A stretch of 64,000 nt of DNA from assembly GCF_000219625.1 (NCBI RefSeq), contig NC_018216.1, positions 992,001 through 1,056,000 on the forward strand, given 5' to 3'. Each line of letters starts with the position of its first letter. Positions within the stretch are counted from its first letter, which is position 1. The DNA comes from Zymoseptoria tritici IPO323. Lineage: Eukaryota; Ascomycota; Dothideomycetes; Mycosphaerellales; Mycosphaerellaceae. A program made the position numbers and the translations under genes. Under the pieces are notes generated by a model. The model was not told the origin of the DNA. It saw nothing but the letters and a program-made list of their open reading frames with translations, and did no database searches. Below are positions 23,478-33,427 of the stretch, in pieces.

Positions 23478-26202
23478 ATGGCCGCTCGCGACATCCAGAA
23501 GCATTTTAGCGGTTTGCGAGTACAGACGGCACGTCGACGTGGTCGAGATCCCTTTGCGACCGGCTTCGAGGATGATAGCGACGAGCCAGACCGCCAAAGC
23601 AGACCAAAAACCAAGGCGCCGCCCGTCTCCAAACCCCCACCCGCGACCACCAAGCCCAGACTGCCGGCAGCATCCTCACCCTTCGCCGCCCTCGACGCCC
23701 TGCAAGACAGCGACGATGACTTTCTAGACGTGCCAACAAAGAAACGAGCCGATCGCCGGCCTAGCCCTGCACCGGCGACATTGCCCTCGCTGCGCGTGAC
23801 CGACGGAGCTGGCCGCCGGGGTTCCCTCCCAGGGTACCTCCCACCCACGAGAAAGGCGGCCACTGCGCTCGCTGTAGGTCAGTTGGCATACCTCGACGAC
23901 ACCACCGACGACGAAGCTCTTGCACCGCGTTCACGTACCACGCGCCGCCGTCGCAGTCCCGCTCCGCGCGGCTCAGCCGACCTGGACACCGGCCGAACAG
24001 ATTCACCACGAGGTGACCGACCGCCCAGAGAACAACCGTCTCCGAAACAAGTTCCCGTTGTTCCGACTCACACTGTTGCCTCGCCCTTTGCCGGCACTGT
24101 AAGACTCACATTATGACTCCGCCTGCACGTCCCGAAATGCTGACACCATTCTGTTCGACATAGAAATACTTGCAGGATAGCGAGACCGATACCGACGAAG
24201 AAGCCGTCAGCTCCCGCAAGGGCAGCACCGAGGACGCTCTCCTGATAGATACGCCCGCATCACCGAACAAACACCACGAGGTGCCGCGAGTCGACAAGCA
24301 GAAACAAAATGGCGGGGGCATCTCCTGGCGCGCATTTTCAGCAGGACGAGCAGAACAGCGAGAAGCAGAGGTCGAAGCGCTCGCAGTCAATCTTCAGAAA
24401 CGAGGAAGATCCATATCATTCTGTCCGGTCGTCACGACCGACGATGGGCGGAGAGTCCCTCTCGCAGCAAGAACTGGCATGTTCTCCGGCCGAGGCAAGG
24501 GCAGGCCAAATCAGCGAACAAAGTCGCCGCCCAGGAGGGAGGAGGACGTCAAGCCAACGGACGACGAGATGGCTGATCGGGGACCAGTCAGAGGACTCGA
24601 CGGAATCGACAGCAAGATCGGCTTCACGGCCGATACATTCGCAGGTGAGTAGGTCGCGTGGTTTGCTGGGTATTGTGGGTTGGTGAATGCCGAATGCTGA
24701 ATGCTGTTTGCTAGTCACGCCCTTCCGACGGTCGCAGAGCGATGGCGACAACGGCGGCAACGTCAAACGACCTGGACTCATTACTGACTGCCTCCCTGAC
24801 ATCCGGGTCGACGATGTCGCCTACTCTTGAGGATGGAATTCAGACGCCCATATCGCCGTCGAGTTACAATCGGCTGACCGAGTCGATGGAGTCTATCGCA
24901 CTCAAGCTGGCAGTTTCACCTCAGACCATACCAGAGACATCGAGCATCGACCATTCCATATCGCCAGTCATGTCGGGAGGGGACAATTCGGTGATCGATC
25001 CACTCAGCAGAAACTCCAGTACGAGATCCATGCGACTGCCACGAACAAGCAGAGTAAGCCTGGCAGGCTCACGACGCTCTTCTCGGAGATCGATGTCAGG
25101 CGCCACATCTGCAAGCCCAGCGCATGCGTTTTTGTCGAGCTGGGCCCGAGCAGACGCAGAAGCGGCTCCAGAGCCGAAGCCCGACGATGAAGGACAATCT
25201 ATAGGCCTTGAGAACGAATTCGTTATTGGACGCACGATTAGCAAGGGTGGGTTCGGAGTGGTGAAGGAAGTTCACTCATTCGATGTCCGTGGTGAACGAA
25301 TAATCCGCGCCGTCAAGATTGTTCACAAGTCATTGACCGGCGCTAGCGATGCTGAGAATGAAAAGGTGCAGCTGGAGATAGAGCATGAAGTGTCTATCTG
25401 GCGCTATCTCCAACATCGGCACATTCTTAGCTTGCATGCCGTCTACGAAACCGAGTACGCCACATTCTGCGTGATGGATCTGAATATCGGAGGAACATTG
25501 TTTGACCTCGTACGCAAGGCGAGACAGGAAGCCGCTAACAACGACGGACGAAGAGGACTGCCACCCCATCTTGCCAAGAGCTATTCCTACCAACTAGCAT
25601 CTGCATTGAGATATCTGCACGAAGACATTCGAGTCTGCCATCGCGATGTGAAGCTCGAAAATTGCCTAGTCGATACCTCTTCTCCAGATTCCAGCATTGA
25701 AGGTGGCAATCTCCGACTTTGCGACTTTGGCCTCGCAGATTTCCTCCACAACGACCAGAGCAACGCCGACGACCCTTTCGAAGAACGCTACAGGGAGCAA
25801 TTATCCTTATCTACGGAACTACCCGTCATCACCGCGTCCTCCATCATCGGTACGCTCGAGTACGCCTCTCCGAAAGGCCTCTCGGTCCACCGCAAACTCT
25901 TCGAAACCGCAGGCGACGTCTGGGCCTTTGGTGTCATTGTCTACGCTCTCTGCACTGGCGACCTTCCCTTCCGCCATGCCATGCCCAGCAAAACCGCCGA
26001 ACTCATCCTCCGCGCCGACTGGGACGAAGCGGCTCTTAGAAGCGCAGCCGCTGGTGGACCGGAGGTTATCGACTTGGTCAAAGGGTGTTTGGAGAGGGAA
26101 ATCGAGGACCGCTTTACGATCGCGGATGCGTTGAGGAGTGGGTGGTTCGACGCGTGTCGGGAGGAGGACGAGGAGAACGAGTCGAGAGGAGTGTGGCAGT
26201 GA
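23478..26202 (+). CDS. Serine/threonine protein kinase with long disordered N-terminus
   Basis: Preferred model: exons 23478-24098, 24164-24644 and 24740-26202, 2,565 nt, 854 residues. The first half is low-complexity (Pro/Arg/Ser/Asp rich). The kinase domain (about residues 525-840) has a glycine loop (SKGGFG), the AVK lysine, HRDVKLEN (codons near 25,639) and DFG (near 25,722). The activation segment is long, with a roughly 40-residue insert, and ends GTLEYASPKG instead of the usual APE. The kinase subfamily was not identified. The second intron is ambiguous: the in-frame acceptor (24738-24739) is GAG. A stronger TAG at 24712-24714 opens another protein-like frame that stops after about 40 codons unless a 37-nt intron (24807-24843) is also removed. 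Confidence 0.8.
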
Positions 26203-26563
26203 TGAGCTGGAATGGAAACCACGGCAGACCAGCATCCATATTGACAACAAGCAACAACGAATGATGACGATTTTACGACGATTCTACTGCGGGACCGGCA
26301 GGGATCGAGAAGGGAGGAAAAGCGCATGCACGAAAATGTCGATATCGAGGCTGGAGTTATTGTTTGGATTCCGGGCGCTTTGGTTGGGAATGTACAAAGG
26401 CAAAAAGGGTTCCTATGGGATGGATGAGAGAAAGCGGATATGAGTGATGTTTACTCCTGCTTTTCGATTAAAAGGTTGCTTTCTTGCGGGATACCCAACT
26501 CTACGATAGCGTGTGTTGTTTGACAACAATTTAAGATCTTTACCAAGTTTCGTCCGGCGCTTC
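26203..26563. other. Convergent 3' intergenic region
   Basis: Lies between the kinase stop and the stop of the minus-strand gene at 26564. Nothing else recognised. Confidence 0.4.
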
Positions 26564-27127
26564 TCAGGACGTGGCTTCTGCATAACTGGGCAACCTGCCT
26601 TCTTCCGCCTCGAGCGCCCTCCCACTTTGGTCCCTCCGACTCGGCCAGGACTGCTTTCTCGACCTCAGAACTTTCAGCGCATTCTGTAGTTCCACCTTGA
26701 AGACTTCCCGAACTTCGTTTCCTTGCAACAGGCTCCCGATCTCAGCTTCTTCGGCACAGAGCAGATCCCAGCGTGTGACTTCCTCCTCCCAGAAGAAGAG
26801 AAACATAACCAGTTCGCGCTGCTTGGGCACGCTGAGGAACCGTGATGTTGTCACGATGTCGCGATCGATCTTTGTGGTGATGGGCCGACCCGTCGACTCG
26901 TCGACGATGCCACTTTTGTGCAGAGCACGGAGTGTTTTGCGGGCAAAACCATGAGACCCGCAAATTCCTGCACGCTGAAAAGTGTATTCGTCGATGCGAA
27001 TAAAATCGTCTCTCCCTAATTGCAACTGGAAGATCTCGTCCTTGAGCTGCTGAGGAATGTCTTCAGAATGGAATCTGCGCGGCGCCCAGATCATGAATGG
27101 ATTCGATAGTCGACGGAGGAAGGACAT
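26564..27127 (-). CDS. Hypothetical protein, about 187 residues
   Basis: A single-exon frame from ATG 27127 gives 187 residues; it stays open upstream to an ATG at 27262 (232 residues). The shorter start is preferred because the extra residues are basic and uninformative. Visible features are a basic N-terminus (FLRRLSNPFMIWAPRRF), an FEW-like acidic hydrophobic segment (MFLFFWEEEVTRWDLL), a charged C-terminal region and a final LPSYAEA that resembles a proline-tyrosine motif. No family is recognised. Codon composition is normal and not RIPed. It converges with the kinase gene and lies about 320 bp from repeat R copy 2. Confidence 0.55.
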   Translation of the reverse strand: MSFLRRLSNPFMIWAPRRFHSEDIPQQLKDEIFQLQLGRDDFIRIDEYTFQRAGICGSHGFARKTLRALHKSGIVDESTGRPITTKIDRDIVTTSRFLSVPKQRELVMFLFFWEEEVTRWDLLCAEEAEIGSLLQGNEVREVFKVELQNALKVLRSRKQSWPSRRDQSGRALEAEEGRLPSYAEATS

Positions 27128-27445
27128 TTTCCCCTCTTTTTGATCAAGTCGATGGGATGACGAGACATGTTGTGCATGACGCAGTCCGGGTTGTCGTTGG
27201 TAAACGAAGGTGCGCCTCTGCCGCCCACGTGCAAACCGTGTTGAGATGTGTGCCTTAGGCACAAGAAAGGTTGCTTTCTTGTCATCTCATATTTCCATCC
27301 CAGTTGTTACGTTACGCTGCCTCGAAACGACATCTTAAGTTGATGCGGTGGTCATGGGCCAGCGGAGTACGTCGGCATGCTATGGCCAAGTCCACTTTCG
27401 TAGCAGCTTCAATAAGCGTACATGTACGGGGACACGTGCGGTGAC
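27128..27445. other. Intergenic, 5' flank of the hypothetical gene
   Basis: No gene is seen. The final 30 bp carry GTACATGT motifs similar to the tandem repeat at 3770, immediately before repeat R. Confidence 0.4.
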
Positions 27446-27573
27446 ATGTACACCGTTATTTTTTGAGGCCGCTGGCGTCTCGGCGCGGGCGCTAGCGGGC
27501 CATCTCTGCTAACCTGATTGGTTATCTTAGCAGAAGGTTGCAGCTAAGCCGGAAGTTATTGTCCTAGACGTTC
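27446..27573. repeat. Repeat R, copy 2, left part
   Basis: Begins GTACACCGTTATTTTTTGAG as at 3944 and ends at the TA beside Tc1-like element 2. The middle is diverged from copy 1. The likely right part lies at 28992-29103. Confidence 0.5.
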
Positions 27574-27575
27574 TA

Positions 27576-28989
27576 CAGTACTAGGCAGTAAGTCTGGGCC
27601 TTAGCGTCGAATTCCGAGATTCTTATGAATTAGCTTATGTCTTTAACACTATATAACACATAGAGTTGTTAACGGTTTAAGCTAGTGTATAGTTTGTTAG
27701 AAAGCTAGCATTGCGCTCTATAATTCTTGTATATAATGTGTGTCCTTAATACTTCGTATGCTAGCCCTATGCAGCGATAAGTGCTTTAATCCTTCTTAGC
27801 ATTAAATTAATAACCTCCGTAATAATTCGACGTAGAATAAGCTTCTACGCTAGTAGTAACACCCTCTTAAGTTCTTCTCGTTGCCGGTCCTTATTAGTAA
27901 TACCGTTAATATATAGTAAGACCTTATAAACCGTCTTTTTTAGGTGCTACTATACGTGCTCGATAGGGTTTATATTAGGGCTATAAGGTAGCTAGCCTAC
28001 GTACTACTATACACCGGTATTGTTAAGGAAATTAATCGTGTAATGTACAGTATAAACTAGTACGTTGTCCTATTAAAAACACTGCCCTTCGTAGTAAGGA
28101 AATAGGCTATCCTTAAGTATACCGGTATATTTGTTTGTTTGTTTGTTTGTTTGTTCCATTTACGTCCTATAGGAGTCTATGACTATGTAGGACGGTGTAT
28201 ACCGGTATAGGATCTTGCTAAATACCCCCCTCTTAGACTATTAGCATTACGCTGCATTATTACGAGGTGTATGTCTTTAATGCTCTTGCTAATTATGCCC
28301 TAGACTATTACCGAGCCTTGTTTACCCTTAGGGTAGGTCTATATTCGTTCCTTCGTCTATTTTTTACCCGGATATCCAAATGCCTATATAGCCTCTTTAC
28401 CCGTGCCCTTCTCGACTAAACACTCGTCTAAAAACAGCTATCTTAACTAGTCTGTATCGCGGTAACGGTAGGCTTACGTAAGCCAAATGCGAGTATGTTC
28501 CTATATAAGCTCCGGACGCTTCTTATAACGCTAGTTTATTAAGTTATAGTCGTATAGTATCGCTCGTAGGATCTAGTAGCTAAGATTCGTGCCCGAGCCC
28601 TCGCGGAGCTGTTCGTACGTGTATTTTAGGTGTTTTCTCGCGATTCGAACAACGGATCTTACGTCTCGTTCGGTGTATATACGAGGGCGACCGCTACGAG
28701 GGAGGTTCTCGAAGGTATTACATTATACGATACGCGCAAGAACGTACTTAACAGTCGCGTGTAGAAGGGCTTCGTTAGCAGCGATAGTAGTGTCCCCTTT
28801 ACTAGCGCACGCGCGTCCCTAGAGCTAGGATTTTTCGCTAAGCGTAAGTTCAGTATTACGTCTACGATTATATAAAATCTGTAACAACGGGGTGCGTAGT
28901 GTGGCCATTAAGAGCGTATAGAAGAATAGTGTTAAAAAACGCGGTCACGAAGTTCACACGCCAAGGCCCAGACTTACTGCACCCCACTG
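27576..28989 (-). mobile_element. Tc1/mariner-like element 2
   Basis: The ends CAGTACTAGGCAGTAAG (left) and the inverted CTTACTGCACCCCACTG (right) match those of element 1 in reverse order; TA flanks both sides (27574-27575 and 28990-28991). The 1,414 bp include an 80-bp insertion product (67-bp retroposon plus 13-bp duplication), leaving 1,334 bp. The transposase relic lies on the minus strand. Its TAG/TAA-rich frames mark it as RIPed. It preserves the empty target sites of Gypsy A1 (AATCCTAGCTC) and Gypsy D (ACTAGTTTATAC), which confirms both insertions in element 1. Confidence 0.93.
28130..28196 (-). mobile_element. 5'-truncated non-LTR retroposon fragment with (AAAC)n tail
   Basis: A 67-bp insert in Tc1-like element 2 ends, on the minus strand, in AAAC repeats and matches the 3' end of the retroposon at 32,058-32,866. 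It is flanked by the 13-bp direct repeat GTATACCGGTATA (28117-28129 and 28197-28209), present once in element 1. A simple-repeat tail, 5' truncation and variable-length duplication indicate target-primed retroposition. Confidence 0.88.
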
Positions 28990-28991
28990 TA

Positions 28992-29262
28992 TCCGTATAA
29001 CCACGCTGACGTGCCATCTTGCTAATTTTGACGTGTACTCGTGTTACCACGCTGATGTGCCATCTTGCTAATAAGCAGTGCATGCCTTTAAGCATGACGC
29101 TTCATTCGAGCGCATGGTTGACTTAGCATCGCGCCGCGTCGATAGGTACAAGCACACCGGTATGATACCTTTCCACCAAGTGTAGGTAGGATCAGCATGG
29201 CACTTCCTGACTGACATAAGGCACAGGTGATCAGAGATTCCTCTTCGTACACCATCTCTCCT
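28992..29262. repeat. Repeat R copy 2 right part and LPMO 3' flank
   Basis: About 28992-29103 aligns loosely with 18546-18650 and contains two direct copies of ACCACGCTGAYGTGCCATCT. The remainder is the 3' flank of the gene at 29263. Confidence 0.45.
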
Positions 29263-30358
29263 TCACTTGATCCCTGTGTACGCTTGCTTGGCCAACATTC
29301 CCGAAGCACTGCACTCTCCAGTCGGAAGCTCCAGCGGGTACACTCCATCTCCTCTGACAACATCTGGTCCTGGGTCCGGGAACATCAACTCGCCTGTGTT
29401 CTTCGGCGTTTTACAGTCGTTGCCGTTGTCTGCAACGAACATGAGAGGCCGATCCGCGAAAGCCACGAATGCAGACGATGTATCTCGTATTGCGGCCGGC
29501 GAAGCACGCCTGTCGTGAGCATGGTTATGTGTGTCCCGTGCGGTGTACGATCGCGCAGGGCAAGTACATCTGCATGTCGAGATGTTGACCGGCGACTCGC
29601 AAGTACAGGAACAGCCATTGGCGGTCTTGTACTCGTCGGCCGCACTCGACGGCTCAGCGGCGGTGCTTGCAGAGCCGTATACAGCAGAAGACGTGGAGGT
29701 GGAGTACGATGGCGCGGAAATGCCGGGTGACGTGATCTCGACAGCGGCGCAGTTCATGTTGAGCTCTTGCTCGCGATTGTACCAGATCCAAGCGAAGAGA
29801 TGAACGCCTGCGGCAACGTCGCTTGGTACTGTGAATTCGAACTCCTGGCCGTCCGGGCCAGTTCCAGCATCGCGGTGGGGACAATTGCCTTCGTACGAGG
29901 TTGCGACGTGGAAGCTTTTGCCTTTGTCCGTGGAGAAGCCCACTTGGCATGAGCCGCCGTAATGATTGCCGATGCCAGTGATGTTCCAGTTCTGCGTACT
30001 ACCAGCAGCCCATGTTGCTGTCGGGGCACCTTCGAGAGTACCGAGTAGCTTCTCGTAGCCGCCTGTCGAACGCTGGTGTCAGTTTGAAAGGCTCGGCGCA
30101 GCGTTTTCGATTCAGACTCACGGCATGGATACGACCAGCGGTTCTCGAGACCACAGCAATCGTAAGGATATTGGAGATATGGATCCGGCTCGGTCACTCG
30201 ATGCGGGTTATTGGTCGCGTTAAAAGGCGCTGGATAGTCGAGCATCTGGGAGAATATAAACAGCCGTTCGACTCAGCCCCCAAGATTTCGCTCACCATAT
30301 GTCCGAATATTTGCGGCAGAAATGCGAATGCACTCATTAGCGCGATGTGAGTTTGCAT
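29263..30358 (-). CDS. AA11-like lytic polysaccharide monooxygenase (secreted)
   Basis: Three exons (30358-30296, 30245-30122, 30062-29263), 987 nt, 328 residues; introns of 50 and 59 nt. Residues 1-19 are a signal peptide whose cleavage would expose His20 (FG/HMMLDYPAPF), the N-terminal copper ligand of LPMOs. A second candidate ligand is in GIGNHYGGSCQ. The LFAWIWYNxxxELNMNCA segment near the end of the catalytic domain also fits AA11. A Ser/Thr linker and a Cys-rich stretch follow. The C-terminal segment has FVADNGNDCKTP and FPDPGPDV, like the small tail domain seen in many AA11 proteins. AA11 enzymes oxidise chitin; substrate here is inferred. RIP relics start 0.7 kb upstream. Confidence 0.82.
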
Positions 30359-31083
30359 GCTTGCTGGCTCTGCTGATCTTGAGAGTTTCTGCTGACAACA
30401 AGACGCCGTGTTCCGAAGAGAAGATAGAAGGCCAACTTGACTTTCCAGAAGCAGAATGAATTAATTGTTGGTATTGGAGAAGATGCGCAGTCTCTTAGCA
30501 GAAGCGCGGAGTCGGAGCGGCAGATTGTGTTTTATGCTGTGATAACGTGAATGGCAGAAGTGTCCGAAACTCCCACATTCACTAGGTCTGATGATCAAAA
30601 TGAATGAAAAAAAGTGGTACTTACATAGTTCGTGAAATGGGATATACGCAAAGCTGTGTAGTCTCTTCGAAAGGGAGAGCTGAGCCATTCACGTTTCGAG
30701 TGTTTCAAAGTCTTGTGCAACATAGACAGTCACTGGCATCTGGACATGCATGGCCGCGGAACAGACTGCTTGAGTCTTGCATGAACGAGACCTCATTCGC
30801 TTTCTCGCGATTTGGGTTCTGGCAGAGGCCTCCAATACCGGATGGTGTGTGCAAAAGCCACCTGTTGATTGCGTCTGTGATACCGCATGTCTTGCGTATT
30901 GTCGCCGCCGGAGTCAGAGCGCATCGGCGGCAGGGGCATCGTGCAATGAGACAGCGAGAACATAGGGCCACTGTGAAGAGCTGGGTGATGTTGAGTCGAT
31001 GTGTCGCGCGTATGAAGCTGGCCGCAATAGTAAGTAAGGAAATGTTCATCGTGAACACGCGCTATTCTCGAATAGTCTCAGTT
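30359..31083. other. Intergenic, upstream of the LPMO gene
   Basis: About 720 bp of normal composition with no supported gene; probably the LPMO promoter and the genic edge of the large transposon block. Confidence 0.4.
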
Positions 31084-31616
31084 CCTCAGTCCACGCCCAG
31101 TTAGCGCGGTTTCGACGCCTACTGTTCGTGGTCTGAGGGTCCGAACGCCGAATTTAGGAGATAGAGCGCAGCATTAGTATAGAATTTACACCTTAATAAA
31201 GCGTAGCATCGTTTCGGCCCCAAATACGAGAACGCAACAACGAAACTAGTTATTAAAAATCCGGCACTGTAACTTTGTAGAGCCGAGTCTTGCGATTCGA
31301 ACAGTGTATTAATTATTTAAATCCGACGCTAAACGAAAGCTGTAATAGAGCTCGCGCAAATTCTTCGGAATTCTAATTTGTTAGGCGAAAAACAGGAAAA
31401 TGCGAGCTCTATTAGGGCACGCAAAACACACTTAAATTTTCTATGCGATACGCCGTTCGAATCGCAAGACTCGGCTCTACAAAGTTACAGTGCCGGATTT
31501 TTGAAAAAGGTCGTTGTTGTTGCGCTGTCGCGTGCTGCGCTGCATCTCCCAAAATCCGGCTTGGGCCCTTAGACCCTCTCAGGCGAGGCGCTCGAAGAGG
31601 TTAGTGCTCGCTGGCT
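31084..31616. mobile_element. Foldback / MITE-like inverted-repeat element
   Basis: Two imperfect inverted arms (about 31,084-31,310 and 31,444-31,616) surround a short centre. Inner parts match best: AAAATCCGGCACTGTAACTT on the left pairs with the inverted copy on the right, and GCCGAATTTAGGAGAT pairs with the copy ending at 31,560. Differences are mainly C/T and G/A. There is no coding capacity. The outer limits and target duplication are not certain. Confidence 0.65.
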
Positions 31617-32057
31617 GAGAGTGGTCTGTGCTTCTAAGACTAATTCTCGAAAGCAGAAGGGGTGGGAAATGCCAAGCTAAATTCGAACTCCAACTTTCCT
31701 CTCTTTATAGGCTGACTAAAACTACAATACGTCTACTACTACTACTACAACATAAATAGCGACTAAACTAAGTTACTGTCGTTACTTCCTATACATTCTC
31801 TTTATTTTAAGCTATTAACATTGTCCTTACTATTAAGAGCGGGTGCGCAATTACTCCTCGAACTTTTAAGCCTCCCGTACGTAGAGACGTAGCCGACTTT
31901 CTTCTACCAAGACTCGCAGGACTCCCTAACACGCGTTATCGACGACTCTACGCACGGCAGCGACTATATAAACGATAGCGAGCTATCCGACCTCCCTTAG
32001 AGCCTCCCTAACGACGCGTACTCGTAGTTTTAGACATAGTTACTACTATCCTTAGAT

Positions 32058-32866
32058 GGCCGGCGACGAGGAACACCTGTACGCGGTGCCGGCTACGAAC
32101 CTGCGATACTATCGCAGAGCCAAGTTTCCTCCGGAGGATTGGAGAGGCCGTCGATCCCTCTTCCCTTATAATAATAATACGACCTAGAGGCACGCCTCCC
32201 CTCGAAAATACAAGCTATAACAGAACGCTAGTACGATTCGAACGAATAGCTCCCTACGCTACGAACGAGAAGAAGAAGAAGAAGAAGAGGCAGTCTACTC
32301 TATCCTATACGCGCATCTCCTCGAAATCCGAACCGAACTGCACCTCTTTCCCTCTAGAGATTCGGGTCCTCTACGGATAAGTGCACTTTAAAGAGCTGGA
32401 ACAACGGTAGAATCTACAATTCTGCGATTAACCTACGTTGTCGTAGATAGAACTGCTACTACGATACTACAAAGGCGTATTAAGGACAAGAGAAGACAGC
32501 GAGTTGGATAGCTGCTTGCGCATCTGCGTCGCTCCTACACTGCTTTTGTAATGTAATGCATTTCCTCTCTCTTTCGAATTCGCAGCGTGCGTACGAAGCG
32601 GAAGGATCCGCTAAAAATTCTGCAAAAGCTTAGCGCGAAAACTCTGCAGCTCCGGCTGTAGCAACACTCTTTTAGATTTCCTTTGTCTTGCGTTTGTTTT
32701 AAAGTCCTTTAGCACTGCCTTAGGTACGGGGTTTCCCCTAAGGTTAAAGAATACCGAAGAATCTAATTGTAAATAGATCTACCGCCTTACCTCTAGGGCA
32801 AGGCCGTCCTACATAGTCTTAGACTCCGAAAGGACGTAAATGGAACAAACAAACAAACAAACAAAC
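32058..32866 (+). mobile_element. Non-LTR retroposon, 809 bp, (AAAC)n tail
   Basis: The element ends in AAAC repeats and is flanked by the 11-bp direct repeat TATCCTTAGAT (32,047-32,057 and 32,867-32,877). Its last 67 bp match the fragment at 28,130. The body starts GC rich and has a GAA microsatellite at about 32,268. No reverse transcriptase domain was recognised, so it is either a 5'-truncated LINE or a SINE-like dependent element. Confidence 0.8.
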
Positions 32867-33427
32867 TATCCTTAGATATACTAGAGCCGGAGCCGGAACT
32901 ACTAACAGAGACTTAGGTTATTACTCTAAGCAATAGGGACCCTACTAAGGAGGCTATATAGCGTAACGGCGACGACAATAACACTAGCTATATACTTATA
33001 AGAAGACGTATAAGGGCGTTGTCGACTAAGGGCGTAGAGGTAATAACAACGCTAGCTAAACGAACACCGGCTAAACGAACGAGAAGGAAGTCGGTAACCT
33101 TTACGCTTCCTCCTAACTATATTAGCAGCAATATAGTAGTACCTCTAATAGGCGGCATAGCAGCTTAAATACTACCTAAAAAGGCACCTTAGACGGTACC
33201 TAAGGGCACGTCTCGTACTACTATAAATGCTATTAAAAGGAAGGTCTAAGCAGCTAATAAAGCTACTAAACTAGCCGTTGCGAGGGCTGTAGAGGTCGCC
33301 GCTAATAAAGGGCCTAAACTAGCTAGTAAGCCGACATCGAAGAGGGCTCTAAGTCTACTACTATAGAGCTCTAATATTGCTAGTAAGTTATACGATCTAT
33401 CTATTAATATAGCTAACTAACCTCGTT

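Noticed and set aside
28130..28160. Simple (TTTG)n microsatellite
   Set aside because: It is the tail of a retroposon with a 13-bp target duplication and a longer sibling at 32,058.
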